Assembly (NCBI GenBank): GCA_021029095.1
Contig: JAJOHG010000026.1
Location: 186,001-250,000 of the forward strand
Length of the DNA stretch: 64,000 nt
Origin: Phellopilus nigrolimitatus
Lineage: Eukaryota > Basidiomycota > Agaricomycetes > Hymenochaetales > Hymenochaetaceae
Reading direction: 5' to 3'
Part shown: positions 43,441-54,139 of the stretch, in pieces
Numbering within the stretch: position 1 is the stretch's first letter
Layout of the letters: every line of letters starts with the position of its first letter
Program-made: the position numbers and the translations under genes
Notes under the pieces: generated by a model
Database searches by the model: none
What the model was told of the DNA's origin: nothing
What the model saw: the letters and a program-made list of their open reading frames with translations, nothing else

Positions 43441-46400
43441 GACTATCACCTTCACGCGTCCAAGCGCTTTGGTCATGATGTCAGCCGGCATAGACTTGGT
43501 GGGGAGATAGCGAATGTCAATAAGACCCGACTCAACCACATCGCGCAGCCAATAGTGCCGCAAGTCCAAGTGCTTCATCCGTCCATGGTGTTCAGGGTTC
43601 CTGGCAACAGCAAGGGCAGATTGGTTGTCCACATAGAGTGTGGAAGGCGCATTGAACTCATAGCCAAATTCTGAAAACAAGTTGCGCAACCACATAATCT
43701 CCTGACCACCCTGAACAGCAGAGATGTATTCCGCTTCAGTGGTAGAGAGAGTGACAATAGTCTGAAGTCGACTAGCCCAGCTGATAGCACCAGTTCCCAT
43801 CTTAACCACCAGGCCGCTTGTAGAGCGCCTGTCATCCTCATCCCCTCCATGGTCCGCGTCAGTGAATGTGGTGAACAATTCAGACGAGTTCTTGTCAGGC
43901 GCATAAGTCAACTTCATGTCTTTGGTACCCTGAAGGTAACGACACAAGTGCTTTGCAGCCTTCCAGTGAGCAGGACCAGGATTAGAACTGAAGCGCGCAA
44001 GAAGTCCAACTGCATATGAGATGTCAGGACGCGTTGCCACAGCCAGATACATGAGTGCACCAATCAGCTGCCTGTAGGGGACAGTCTTCATGAATGCGAT
44101 CTCTTCTGGAGTGAGGGGACCCATGGACTTGCTGAGACGATGGCCTTCTGGTAGTGGAGTGGAAACCTCGCCGCATCCAGCCATTTCAAAGCGCTCAAGT
44201 AAGTCAGTGATGTACTGGCGCTGAGATAGGGATAGGGATCGGATTGAGCGGTCTCTCTCAATATGGACACCAAGCAGGAAGGAGGTAGGGCCGAGGTCGC
44301 GCAGTTTGAAATGCTTTTCAAGTTCGCGCTTGACAAACAAGAATTGCTCCTTCGACTTTGCAGCAATGGTCATGTCATCCACATAGACTGGAATGATGAT
44401 GCGCACATCGTCGCGTCTGTAGACCCAAATGCTGTTGTCGCAGCGAACCAAAGAGAAGCCCATGCCCTTCAACACAGAGTCGAGTTTCTTGTGCCATTGG
44501 CGTCCAGCCTGCTTCAAACCATAGATGGCCTTAGCAAGTTTAAGCACAAAACCGGCGCCATAGTACTCCTCAAATCCTTCAGGCTGGTCCATGTAGACGT
44601 CATGATCCAAGTCACCATTGAGGAACGCAGTGGAGATGTCAATGCTGAACAACTCCAGGTCCTCAATTGCAGCCAAGGCCAGTATAGCGCGAAGTGCAGC
44701 CCACTTGGCAGTAGGAGCAAACACCTGTGCAAACTCTAAGCCAGGGCGCTGTGAGTAACCCTTTGCAACCAATCGCGCCTTGTGCCTGTCCACTGAGCCA
44801 TCTGCCTTGCGCTTGAGTTTGAACACCCACCGACAGCCAATGGTCTTGCGACCAGAAGGAAGTCTGACTGGGGTGAAGGTGCCATTCTCAACAAGACTGA
44901 TAAACTCGTCCATTGCAGCCTGTTCCCAAAGGGAAGCGTCAGGACGTCCCTTGATGTCTCTCCAGTGTACCGGCTCAGGACCATACTGGGTGCGCACCTC
45001 CGCAGAGAAGACATGCTCAAAGCAGTTTGTAGACTTCAACACATGATTGTGTGCGTCCTCAAAACTGATGTAGCAGTCCTCAAGTGCCGCATTTGCCCCA
45101 AAGTCCATAAGTCCAGCAAACATAAGCGCCTCAGCCTGCATCTCATCCTCAGACATGATGTCTAACTCGTCACTGCGCTCAATCACAGGCTCAGGTGTAG
45201 GTGCTGCTGGTGCTGGTGCAGCTGGAGCCCTAGGAATGCGACGACCTGGATAATCTGCAAGTGGATTAATCACTGCATCTCTGTACCCATGCAAAGGACG
45301 CGGCTGAGGGCGCCAAGACGTTGAAGGCCAAGAAGGCGCTTCAGGTGCAGGTGTAGACTCAGGTGCAGGAGTGGGAGCAGGAGGTTCCTTGGGTCGTTTC
45401 GCAGGAGGAGGGTGAGCAGAGGGAGAGAACACAGGAGGGTCAGGAGGGACATCAGATGGTGCTCACTCGCGCTTTACAGCAGGCCGAGTTGGAGTCACCG
45501 GAGGTGGTGCAGGACGAAAGGGAGGAGTGACTGGAGCTGGTGGGGGACGAGGAGGAGGAGTAGCAGGACAAGGAGGAGGAGCTGGTGGATTAGCAGGGAG
45601 AAGAAGTGGCGGAACATCATCCACATCGCCATCTCCCCCTTGTTCCGGCACAGCTGTAGCCTCTGGAGGAGTTGGAACCCTTAAATCGACAGGAGACCTG
45701 GTATTTCCAGGGAACACGCGCTCATCAAACTGAGCAGAGTCACTAATGACCTCTTTGCGCGTTATGGAGTTCCAGAATATCCAGCCTTTGTAGTTCTCAG
45801 GGTAACCAATAAAAGAGCATTTCTGCGTATGTGACTGGAGCTGTTTGCGCATATCTTTCTTGACATGCACATAGGAGGTGCAGCCAAATACTCGAAAATG
45901 CGACACATCCGGCTTGGAATTGTGCCACAGCTCATAGGGCGTCTTGCCCTGGACAGCAGAAGTTGGAGAGCGATTGTGTACATGAACAAAAGCATTGACT
46001 GCATCCCACCAGAAACTGGCAGGCAGGTGTGCTTCGTTCAGCATAGTAGTAATGCCCTCAGCCAAAGTGCGATTTGCTCGCTCAGCTACTCCATTCTGGT
46101 GGGGTTCATCACGAACAGTGTGTTGCCGGTGAATCCCTTCAGAAATGCAGAATTGCTCCCATGCCTTGGGCATGTACTCTCCTCCCTTGTCATCGCGCGT
46201 CGCTTTTATCTTCAGGTTGAGCTGGTTCTCTGCATGTGCTTTGTAGCGCTTGAAAGCGTCAAATGCATCGCTTTTCTTCTTAAGGGGTATGACTCCCCAG
46301 CGCCGACTGAAATCATCAATGAATGTGATCCAGTAACGATAACCGTGCCGAGTTTGAACTGGCAGAGGGCCATGCACATCAGAGTGGACCAGCTGCAACA

Positions 46401-47213
46401 GACCAGTAGAACGATGCGATGCAAGTCTTGAGACATTCGACCTATGCTGCTTGCCTGCAATGCAAGGCTCGCAGATTGGGTCAGGCGACTCCATAGACTT
46501 CACAATAATCCCCTTAACCATGTCCTGATCGATCAGTCTCTTGACATCCCCATGATTCAAGTGCGCAAAACGACGATGCCAGAGCGTTAAGTCGAGTGGA
46601 CAGGTGCTAACCATGCCAGAGAATTGGGTCATGGGCACAACTTGTCCATTGAGGAACGCGGCATAGTTGGTGTTGATTGCAGCAGTGAAGAGGAGAGTGC
46701 CGTTGCGACGAAAGAGAATCTGATCAGACTTGATGGTGACAATGTAGGATTTGACACGAGTTAAATACAGGACTGAGAGGAGATTGTTTCTGAGATCTGG
46801 TACATGAAGAATGCGCTCAAACTCTAGCAGACGACCCTTCTTTCCATTGACCACTGGTTGAAAGCGGACAGTCCCCATTCCAACTGAGTAAATAACGTCG
46901 TTGTTGGCGAGGCGGATGGGTGTGCGATTAGGGGTATATTGGTTGAACCAATGACGATGAGGTGTCATGTGGCAAGTGGCGCCTGTATCAACAATCTAGT
47001 CAGATCCTGCATCAGAGAGGAGGGGCGAGTTGGGATTGGTGAAGTCATGGGTACTTGCATTGCCAGCAAACTCAGCAGACTGAGTCGACTCAGTGTCCTC
47101 CTGCGCCGCATTCGCCTTTGCCTTGCCTCCCCTCTTCTTCTTGTCCTTCAACTCCTTCATCGCATCACGACGCTTGTAGCAAGTTGCTTCAAGGTGGTTC
47201 TTCCACTTCAGGC
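43441..47213 (-). mobile_element. Ty1/copia retrotransposon copy 2, 5' and 3' truncated
   Basis: Lies tail to tail with copy 1. It runs from the Gag zinc-knuckle region (47213) to the end of RNase H (about 43450). It has no LTR and no insertions, so it serves as the empty-site reference for copy 1. Confidence 0.9.
43441..47213 (-). pseudogene. copia Gag-Pol remnant of copy 2 with two stop codons
   Basis: One continuous frame: zinc-knuckle remnant HLEATCYKRRDAMKEL, protease IVDTGATCHMTPH, GAG-pre-integrase, integrase with D-D-E (VHSDVHGPL, RDDKGGEY, NGVAERANRTL), Pro-rich linker, reverse transcriptase (SIDISTAFLNG, YVDDMTIAAKS) and RNase H (TDADHGGDEDD) to MTKALGRVKV. TAG at 46998-46996 stands just before IVDTGA and TGA near 45460 interrupts the linker; comparison with copy 1 shows the latter was CGA. 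Otherwise it is intact over more than 1,150 codons, so loss was recent. Confidence 0.92.
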
Positions 47214-48400
47214 ACCCCCCTACAGAGGACCTAATAGGTATAACTCTCCCCAAGAGGGTTTGGCCTATTAGGTCCCCTTTTTCAGTGGCATTCCCAAGGG
47301 ATGTGGGGTTTCCCAGAGGTCTGGATTTTCCCAATTTCGGGAATTCCCCAGACTGATCTCAGGGTCTCTGGGAAAACCCAGCCATGGGTAATCCCATAGC
47401 TTGTCACTGGCTGTCAGGGGGTCCTGGTTTGGGAATTCCCCAATAAATAGACCTAATTATAGCAGTTTTCTCTTTGCTGCATGGCATACATATACTGGAT
47501 TCTATAGTACTAATTAGAGCCCAAACCACAGTTTGATCTGGCCTGGGCCACCAGGGATTTAGTACAAACTGGGTCAGAGGCAGGTCAATTCAGGGGTCAG
47601 TCAGGACATAATTCCTCTGACAAAATATAGGGAGTTAAGCCACAATGTATATACAGGCTTTCTTTTTAGTTTTTACTGTGCATGTCAATATGCCATATCA
47701 CAGGGATAAGTTTCTTTCTAAAACTCTTATGGTAAAGTTGCAGTCATATTGCACAGGCTCGTTTTAGAGTAGTATAAAAGAAAACATGTTGGATTGCACA
47801 ACTTATATCCTAAGATATAGATAACATTATCCTGACTGTATGGCACCATACAATTTTACTATGTGGTTATATGTAGTTATATGAGGTATTTACAAGCTCG
47901 GGAACTCCCAGTATGGGTATTCCGAAGATTGGGAACTTCCAAGACTTGTGGGAGAGGGCCATTGCTTTGCATGGCAGTATACGATTCCTGTTTTCCCAAA
48001 ATATTAAGGTTTATCATAGAAACATCACTGCAGGTTTTTTTCAAATTTATATTCTTCCGGTTAGTAAAGAAGTTGGTTTATTTTACACTACCTTATGAAT
48101 GTTTATGTGATGAGAAGAGCAGAAGGATGTAGTCTCGATTTTCATGTTCAAGTCAAAACCATCAATCACTCCAAGTGATCCCTTACGTGGATTTTGTCTC
48201 CTTGTTGGCAGCTGTGCTGCTGTTTGTCAGCCTCACAATTTCTGGGTATGTGTTTGCCAAAAGGGGGCAGCAGAGCTAGTTGAAGCATGCAGAGGCCCTG
48301 AGCTGCATTTCATACTCCTTCATGATGCATTTGAGGCACTGGTGCTGTGATCTTGCTTCAATGCAGTACTGGTGATGTAGATGTCATATTCATCAAGTAG
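47214..48400. repeat. TCCCAA/GGGAAT-rich repeat region with divergent tRNA-like head
   Basis: An inverted pair GGACCTAATAGG/CCTATTAGGTCC (47228-47275) opens the region, followed by many GGGAATTCCCC-like words. At 47893-47940 the words GGGAACTCCCA and GGGTATTCC match the tandem at 57228-57350. At about 47946-47990 the sequence GGGCCATTGC...GCATGGCAG...TACGATTCC resembles the head of the 792-bp family. No gene is supported. Confidence 0.5.
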
Positions 48401-49651
48401 GGTTTGATCAAATGGTGTGGAGGGATCTACAGGAATAATCTTTGTTTCATCAACTGTGCGCCATTTGAGATCTACGAAAGGTGTATCAATCACCAACCAC
48501 TATGTAGTTTCTCAGATTTCTTCACCTGCTACAGCTTCTGCAGCGGCGGGAGCAGGATGTGGATCCGGCGCGCGGGCAGGCGTCAGCTCAGTCTGTCGCC
48601 ACAAGAAGAAACGGGAACGGGCGCGCGCTCCCGTCAGGTGGCTCCTTGAGCCGCGTGATGTCCGCCAGGCGGAGGACATCGACGACTGAGTTTCCACTCC
48701 CAAAGATGCCAATATTCCAGATCCACAATCACACGACAAATATATACGCGAACCGTCTGTTCACGACAAAAGGTGTTTTATGCACACGGCAATATTCAAC
48801 AGCTAAGAGCAACCAGGACCCAAGAGACCGGCGAGTTGTTCAAAGAACGAGAAAGTTGTAAGAAGTGGAATAAGAAAAGGGGTAAAAAGGACACGGTACT
48901 ATGTTACACGAAGCCAGGTGCAATATGTCGAGTCGATGGGAGAGGCGAAGCCCGAGAGAAAATGAAGGGGTTGGGAAGGCAAGTTAGAACGTCGGCGGTG
49001 GGAAGACGGAACGACGTGCAGGCACACTGAGCGTTGCTGTATGATCCAGAACAAAATGCAATCATGTTTGTTCCAGTTCCGTTTTACTCGACCCAAAGAC
49101 GCTGCTGAGACCGGAGCAGCTGCTACGGACATTCATCGAGTTGGTTGAGTAAAGCCATTGGTGGGCTAAGGCAGGCGGTAGCTCGGGGAGAGCGCGAGAC
49201 GGACAAAGGAGTGTGGGGGCGAAACGAGCGACGCGGGGAGATGCACAGAAGGCCTATAGCACCGGGTGCAAGCAGAGCACCAGACAAGAAAGAAAAGGCG
49301 ACAGAAAAGAATAGAGTCCGTGCAAGCATCCTGAGCCCAAGCGCGGTATACCACGAAGGATCATACATGGATGAAGGTCTGTGAAACATCTCCCCGCAGG
49401 AGACGCCCGCGTCAACAGAAGAGGATTCGTGAAACTATAAAAAAAGAAAAGGGTAGGCGGATGATTAAGACTCGACATACTAGCTGGTCCGTTAATTGGC
49501 GATAGGTAAATCTTTGGGTTCATGCGATAGAGAAGAATTGAGGGAGCGACTGGTGCGAGCGAAGCAACTGAAGAGCAGCACGCTCTAAAGAGTCCATCCA
49601 CTACATCCACGGCGGCGAGGAAACGAAATTAGACAATCAGACAATAGACTT
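48401..49651. other. unassigned sequence
   Basis: Only short frames with mixed composition; none resembles a family I know. It may contain the 3' flank of the glyoxal oxidase remnant. Confidence 0.3.
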
Positions 49652-50841
49652 CTAACAGTCTAATATCCTGGTCGGACCATTCGTTGATGGGTATACGGGC
49701 CGAACTATGCCTCCAATAATTGCGCCGGTGTAGCTCGTGCTGGAGGTCGAACCAGAACCAGACGAGCCTTGGTTGGAGTCTGCGGAGCTGGACGCGCTGT
49801 CGAGGCGGACAGGGTTCGGGAGGGCCTGTACGCCCTGCGTCGGCTGCGTGCCGAAATCGCCGCTTCCGACGATCGCGTATGTGCTGTTGGACGGGATGCC
49901 CTTGACGATGACGTGGATGAAACGGGACCGGGTTGGAGAAGGTGCAGGTTCGGCGGCGACAGCGGCGAGACGTGCAGGACGAAGCTGCCGTTTTGGTTGA
50001 CGGTGTATGTCGAGTTGAGCGCCATTGCGCACTGGCCCATGTTCATCGCGTGTGTCGTGAAGTCCGCCGCATCACCCAGACGGCCGTGTTCGCCGCAGCG
50101 TCGTTGGCAGAGCCACTGTACGATGAGGCCGGGATAGTCACATTGAAGTAGCTACCACCGTAGGTGAGCGTGGTTGGCACACCGGTGGGGACAGGGCGCG
50201 TCGAGCCGAAGTATTGGCGGGTAGAATATCTCTGCTTTGTAATTCGTAGGGAAGATCGTGCTTGTGTTGACGTCGACGTTCGGGTTCGAGTCGGCGATCA
50301 GGACGGAGGTATCAGGAAGCAGGATCGCGGAGGAGTGGTAAAGACGCGCAATGGTCGATGCCTGGAGACCAGCGTCTGACCAGCGGGAGCCTTTGGCGGC
50401 GTTCGGGTTGTAGATCGCCGGGGCGAAGGCGAAGTCGGCGCAGAGGGATTCGCCGTACACCATGCCGCCGAAGCTGGGGGTCTGCCCCGTTGCCTGCGCG
50501 TAGCCAGCAGTGCCGTTACGACCACCGCTCACACCCAAGAGAGTTAGCAACCCCAATCGAGAGACCAGGACCTTATCGTTTCCGGTGCCGTCCATCTCTT
50601 TCCCTGCGAGAGCGAGCACACGGCTTCCGCGGCGAGTGAAGTACTTATACGTCTCGTCGTACTCTTTTGGTACGCGGGCGAGCATCCTTTTAATCGTCTC
50701 GGGGGCGGCGAGCTCGCGCTGCCCGCGCTGCTGCACGGCGAAGCGTGCTGCGAGTGCGTGCCCGTGCGCACGCGCCGCGCCTCGCCGCCCTCCTTGGCGT
50801 ACCTGGGCGGGACTCGGGACCAGAACCATGATCGGGGTCAT
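49652..50841 (-). pseudogene. chimeric remnant: P5A ATPase fragment joined to glyoxal oxidase C-terminal half
   Basis: The first part of the open frame (about 50790-50620) reads APETIKRMLARVPKEYDETY and KYFTRRGSRVLALAGKEM, characteristic of P5A (Spf1-type) P-ATPases. It then passes into GVSGGRNGTAGYAQATG, GMVYGESLCADFAFAPAIYN, the conserved STIARLYHSSAILLPD (copper-ligand region, Tyr/His) and VLIADSNPNVD of copper-radical oxidases (glyoxal oxidase). After a frameshift near 50170 it continues with SYFNVTIPA, THAMNMGQCAMALN (second copper-His region), a Ser/Gly-rich tail and TAG 49654-49652. The N-terminal two thirds of glyoxal oxidase and its Cys-Tyr crosslink region are absent, so no active enzyme can result. 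Confidence 0.75.
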
Positions 50842-51129
50842 ATAGCGGGCTGAGCGCGGCGAGCATGTCGCCCGCCTTGGGCACCCCGCGCGCGCGCAGA
50901 CTTGTAGCCGAGCAAGTATTTGCCCAACTTCACGACGAGTACAAGACGAGAGGAGATTGACTCGGTGGACTTGGAAGACTTTGTTTTTTTGGAATGGGCC
51001 ATCTCGATTTTGTCAAGTGGACGTGTCGAGCTTCGGGGTCGGCGTGCGTGTGCATGTGCCGCTGCTGCTGTTGATGATGGTGCCGATGTTGCTGGTGCAA
51101 GGGTAAGGGCGGCCTACACACACTAAGCT
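50842..51129 (-). other. unassigned piece between gene remnants
   Basis: A frame reading KYLLGYKSARARGVPKAGDM is open here but I cannot assign it. It may belong to either neighbouring remnant. Confidence 0.25.
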
Positions 51130-51740
51130 TGTTCGCCTTACGCGACTCATCGACGAACTCACACGGGGTGAGGCCGGCGTCACGCGCTTTCGAGAAGATG
51201 GAGACGGCTCCTGAGTCGCGCGGGGCTGGAGACCATAGACTAGACTGCGCGTCTTCGCGTCGAAGGGAAGGAACCATGGGGCGTGCCGATCTCTTCTAGT
51301 CTCCAGGTTGCGTGCGCTCTCCGGACGCGTGAATCGCGCCGATCGAGGCCTCGTCAGTGGGCGCACCGCCGATGACCTTGCCGGGAGGAGGAGAGCCAAG
51401 CGCAGACGGCGGGATCGAACGTGCGGAGCTCACACTTGATGGCACATTGAGAGACTCGCCGAGGAGGCGCATCGCCTAGACACCTTCCTGTTAGTTCGGA
51501 CAGCCGCGACGGACGAAGATCTTGACACTGTGCGCAATGAGGCCGGCCTTGTACTCTTTCAAAGCGCGAATGAAAACTGTGAAAGTTGAGGCAACAATCG
51601 TAAAGTTGGCCCTCGGTCGGAGCACCAGTGTACTTGCCGTAGTTAGCGAGCTCGTGTGAAAAGCCGTGTGCAGCAATGGCATCGGAGTAGACAACGGAGG
51701 CACCAACACTTGAAATTTTAATAAGACGCTTTAGAGAGGT
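51130..51740 (-). pseudogene. ATP-citrate lyase pseudogene, several deletions
   Basis: ATP-citrate lyase makes cytosolic acetyl-CoA. In family order: VVYSDAIAAHGFSHELANYG and APTEG, a deletion, ANFTIVASTF, RALKEYKAGLIAHSVKIFVR with RRGCPN and TAA, then QEGV, TAG and AMRLLGESLNVP. After another gap come FDAKTRSLVYGLQPRATQ and, after a third, FSKARDAGLTPCEFVDESRK with ANKL. The blocks come from both the N-terminal subunit-like and C-terminal citrate-synthase-like parts, always colinear. Two in-frame stops and at least three deletions leave it dead. Confidence 0.83.
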
Positions 51741-51875
51741 GGAAAGCGTGAAATAAAAGAAATTCAAACTCTGTCCGTCTTCCCAGCATTTGGCTTCATC
51801 CGCTCAGACCCCGCACTCAGTGGCCAGGCTTCTCGCCTCCTCGTTACGGGTTTTGCGCTCGGCAGCCTCGCCGTC

Positions 51876-53476
51876 ATGTCTAGTTTCCGTCCGCTCGAGC
51901 CGTCGTCGCTCGCTAGGCTGTTTGCACTTTTCGAAATTAGGTCTATGTTCTCTGCCGTTGTGGTTTTTATTGTCTTGCTTGTCCTCGGTCAGTTTTGTTC
52001 ACCGCTTTTCTGCATTCACTCAGTCTATCATCCCCGAACCCATACCCTTATGTTTGTCTTTTTTTCCACCTTACATGTAAGCTGAATGTGTTCGGTTTTG
52101 CAGCGTACATGACCAACCCTTCGGAGACTTCTTTCCGCGCTTTCCTCACCGAGCAGGCCTTCCGACACCATCTCAGTAGACTCGACGATACCGATACCCA
52201 GGACGAACTTGAGTCAGCGAGCCCTGCCACACGCCCTGACGTCCGTTGGAGGCGGGGTCAGAGCTTTTCTCAAGCAACGTTCCATCAGCGCATTATGCGT
52301 CTCCGTCCTTCCCCTTCGCAAGCCGCGCCTCTGTCTCGTTGCTCACCCCGAAGCATATCTTCCGTTCCCTCGGCATCCTTTCTATCGCCGCCGTTGTTTC
52401 CTCCCCAGCCAATCGATCGCTGGCCAATCGAACCCAGCGTGTTGAAGGAACCGCACGAGTAGATAAGAATGACGGATGCAGTGCCTATGCCTCGTTGATC
52501 TCAGATTCATGGTTCATTGGCGTTTTTGGCATGTGGTTCTGGGCAGCGAATCTAAATGGCTTATGGAGAGATGCAGGAATTATTGCAAAAGATGACGTGG
52601 ATGGGACAGTTTCAGGCGTTCTGGAAGTAAAGGCTCTTGATCGATCAGATGTGCCAAATTGTGCGTTTCTGAACGAACCCTTCCTTATGCTCTCTCTGCT
52701 CTTCACTCACCTCAAGCATTCGCTTACAGATACATCTTCCACGTCAAATGGCAACACTAATCATAGTCAGCGTCGAGGTCCAAAGCTTCGCTCGCGCGAG
52801 CGGTTTACGCATCAGAATGGGCACACCCACCATCGCAGTCAAACTCCTCCACCTTTACCCAAGTCCGCCTCTCTACCTCTACACACGAAAGGAGGAGCAC
52901 ATTTATCAACGCCGGAAAAATCACACCATCATCTCAATGACTCTATCGGCTCATCGTTATCCATTACCTCATCACCACCACTTGTGCAACCCACGCTACC
53001 TGTCACGACGGAGGCTCGATCTATCAAACAAATATCGTTACCTGTACCGGCTTCTACAATAACATCGCCATCAGCCTCTCCATCACGTCTTCATTTGCCT
53101 CATCGCCGCTCATAGCCGAGATATTGCGGCAGATTACTGCATCTCAAACCGCTCTCTCTGATTTCCGCACACAACTATCAGATTTTCACTCAACGTCTGC
53201 ATCTCGAGAACAGTGCTAAATGACGAGCTGGAGAAGCAGCTTTCGAGGAAACGTGCCGACGATACTTCCAAAACCGAGCTCAAGGTACAGACCAAGGCTC
53301 TCGAGGTTCAGAAGCGCTCGGCAGAGGGTGTGCGCCGCGACGCGGAGAAGCGACTTAAGGCGGCTTGTACAGAGAGAGATGGCGTGATCTCGCACACGGA
53401 GTGTCTCGAGCGCGAGATGCGCGAGCTACACGTGCAAATGGAGACAGGGGTGCAGCGATCCGTGCGCTCCTCATAG
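51876..53476 (+). pseudogene. basidiomycete membrane/coiled-coil hypothetical protein, frameshifted
   Basis: Start MSSFRPLEPSSLARLFALFE leads into one hydrophobic helix (MFSAVVVFIVLLVLA). An intron (about 51987-52103) then joins to YMTNPSETSFRAFLTEQAFR. A frame change follows before SRASVSLLTPKHIFRSLGIL and DSWFIGVFGMWF. A Ser/Pro/His-rich stretch with TPPPLPKSASLPLHT leads to EILRQITASQTALSDFRTQL. A single-base shift near 53217 then separates it from DELEKQLSRKRADD and the basic coiled coil VRRDAEKRLKAA. I recognise this layout as a recurrent basidiomycete hypothetical protein of unknown function. At least two frameshifts make it a likely pseudogene, unless small introns were missed. Confidence 0.6.
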
Positions 53477-53960
53477 ACCTCTCCGGCACGCTGCACATCG
53501 GGTCCACCTCGACGCCCGCCGCAGCTGCCGCTCTTGCACGTGCATGGCAGGCGGGGCTCGCCAACCAGGAGAGAGAGCGTGCGTGAGCAGCTTAGCAGCA
53601 TGGGCTTCGACGTGCGCGACGGCGAGCTCTGGACGAGCCTCAGCACGCTCAGGGAGGTCGTCTGGGAGATGAACTGCAAAGGTTCGTTTCGTGTATGGAT
53701 AGTAGATAATTTTACAGGTATTAATGTACTTTTTTTAGGCTCTACCGACGGAGAAATTTTCGGAGTTCCGCAGCGCCGCGGCGGACACCACGGGTCATAC
53801 GACTCCGTCCTCATCGCACTCTCCCCGGAGCACCTCGCGTATGGCCCACGCGCGTGTGTCGTACTTGAGGTGCCCCAGGCCGTCGATGCTCGCGCGCAAG
53901 TCGCACGTGAGCGCGAAGTAGGTTACAATCCGCATGCACCCGACAACTCGGAAGCCGACG
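53462..53960 (+). pseudogene. HAD-superfamily hydrolase fragment
   Basis: AAIRALLIDLSGTLHIGSTS shows the HAD nucleophile motif in the form DLSGT, as in the HDHD2-like subgroup. After a deletion and frame change the sequence reads LSSMGFDVRDGELWTSLSTL, then YDSVLIALSPEHLAYG in a third frame, colinear with such proteins. Motifs II-IV (the second Thr/Ser, Lys and acidic pair) are missing. It overlaps the end of the preceding coiled-coil remnant, so the two fragments are fused. Confidence 0.65.
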
Positions 53961-53975
53961 GCAGGTGTGGAAATA

Positions 53976-54017
53976 GATGACGTAGTGCGTACAGCGCGCT
54001 GTACGCACTACGTCATC
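53976..54017. repeat. perfect 42-bp palindrome
   Basis: Two 21-bp halves (GATGACGTAGTGCGTACAGC...) are exact reverse complements with no spacer. It contains TGACGTAG/CTACGTCA, close to bZIP-type sites. It lies exactly where the HAD remnant ends and the next open GC-rich sequence begins. Confidence 0.95.
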
Positions 54018-54139
54018 CAGTCGTACGTGCACGTGGATTTGACTAAGCTGTCCACGTTTTGCGCTCTCCGCGTCTGCCGCCCGTCCAAGTGCAAATCCGC
54101 CACCCCCGCTCCGCCGCTACCTCCGCACGCACCTCCCGC

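Larger units (their letters stand above)
35829..43458 (+). mobile_element. Ty1/copia retrotransposon copy 1, interrupted by four insertions and 3' truncated
   Basis: Order: candidate LTR, Gag, GAG-pre-integrase, integrase, reverse transcriptase, RNase H (copia order). Later insertions sit at 37458-38375, 40380-40842, 41053-41637 and 41891-42682; removing each restores the pol frame seen in copy 2. The zinc knuckle and protease are deleted, and the element stops within RNase H at 43448, where it is fused to copy 2. Confidence 0.9.
38467..43458 (+). pseudogene. copia Pol polyprotein of copy 1, non-functional
   Basis: The integrase is well preserved to 40379: zinc-binding H-H-C-C (HRRFAHLNHG...CEPCIAGK), then the catalytic D-D-E in VHSDVHGPL, RDDKGGEYMP and NGVAERANRTL. 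A Pro-rich linker follows. The reverse transcriptase resumes at 40843 (PVHWRDIKGHPDASLWEQA), is cut twice more, and has SIDISTAFLNGDLD and, after 42683, YVDDMTIAAKS (catalytic YVDD). TAA at 42777-42779 replaces the Trp of IWVYRRDD. RNase H shows TDADHGGDEDD and ends at ASRLQTI, after which sequence of copy 2 follows on the opposite strand. Confidence 0.9.
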
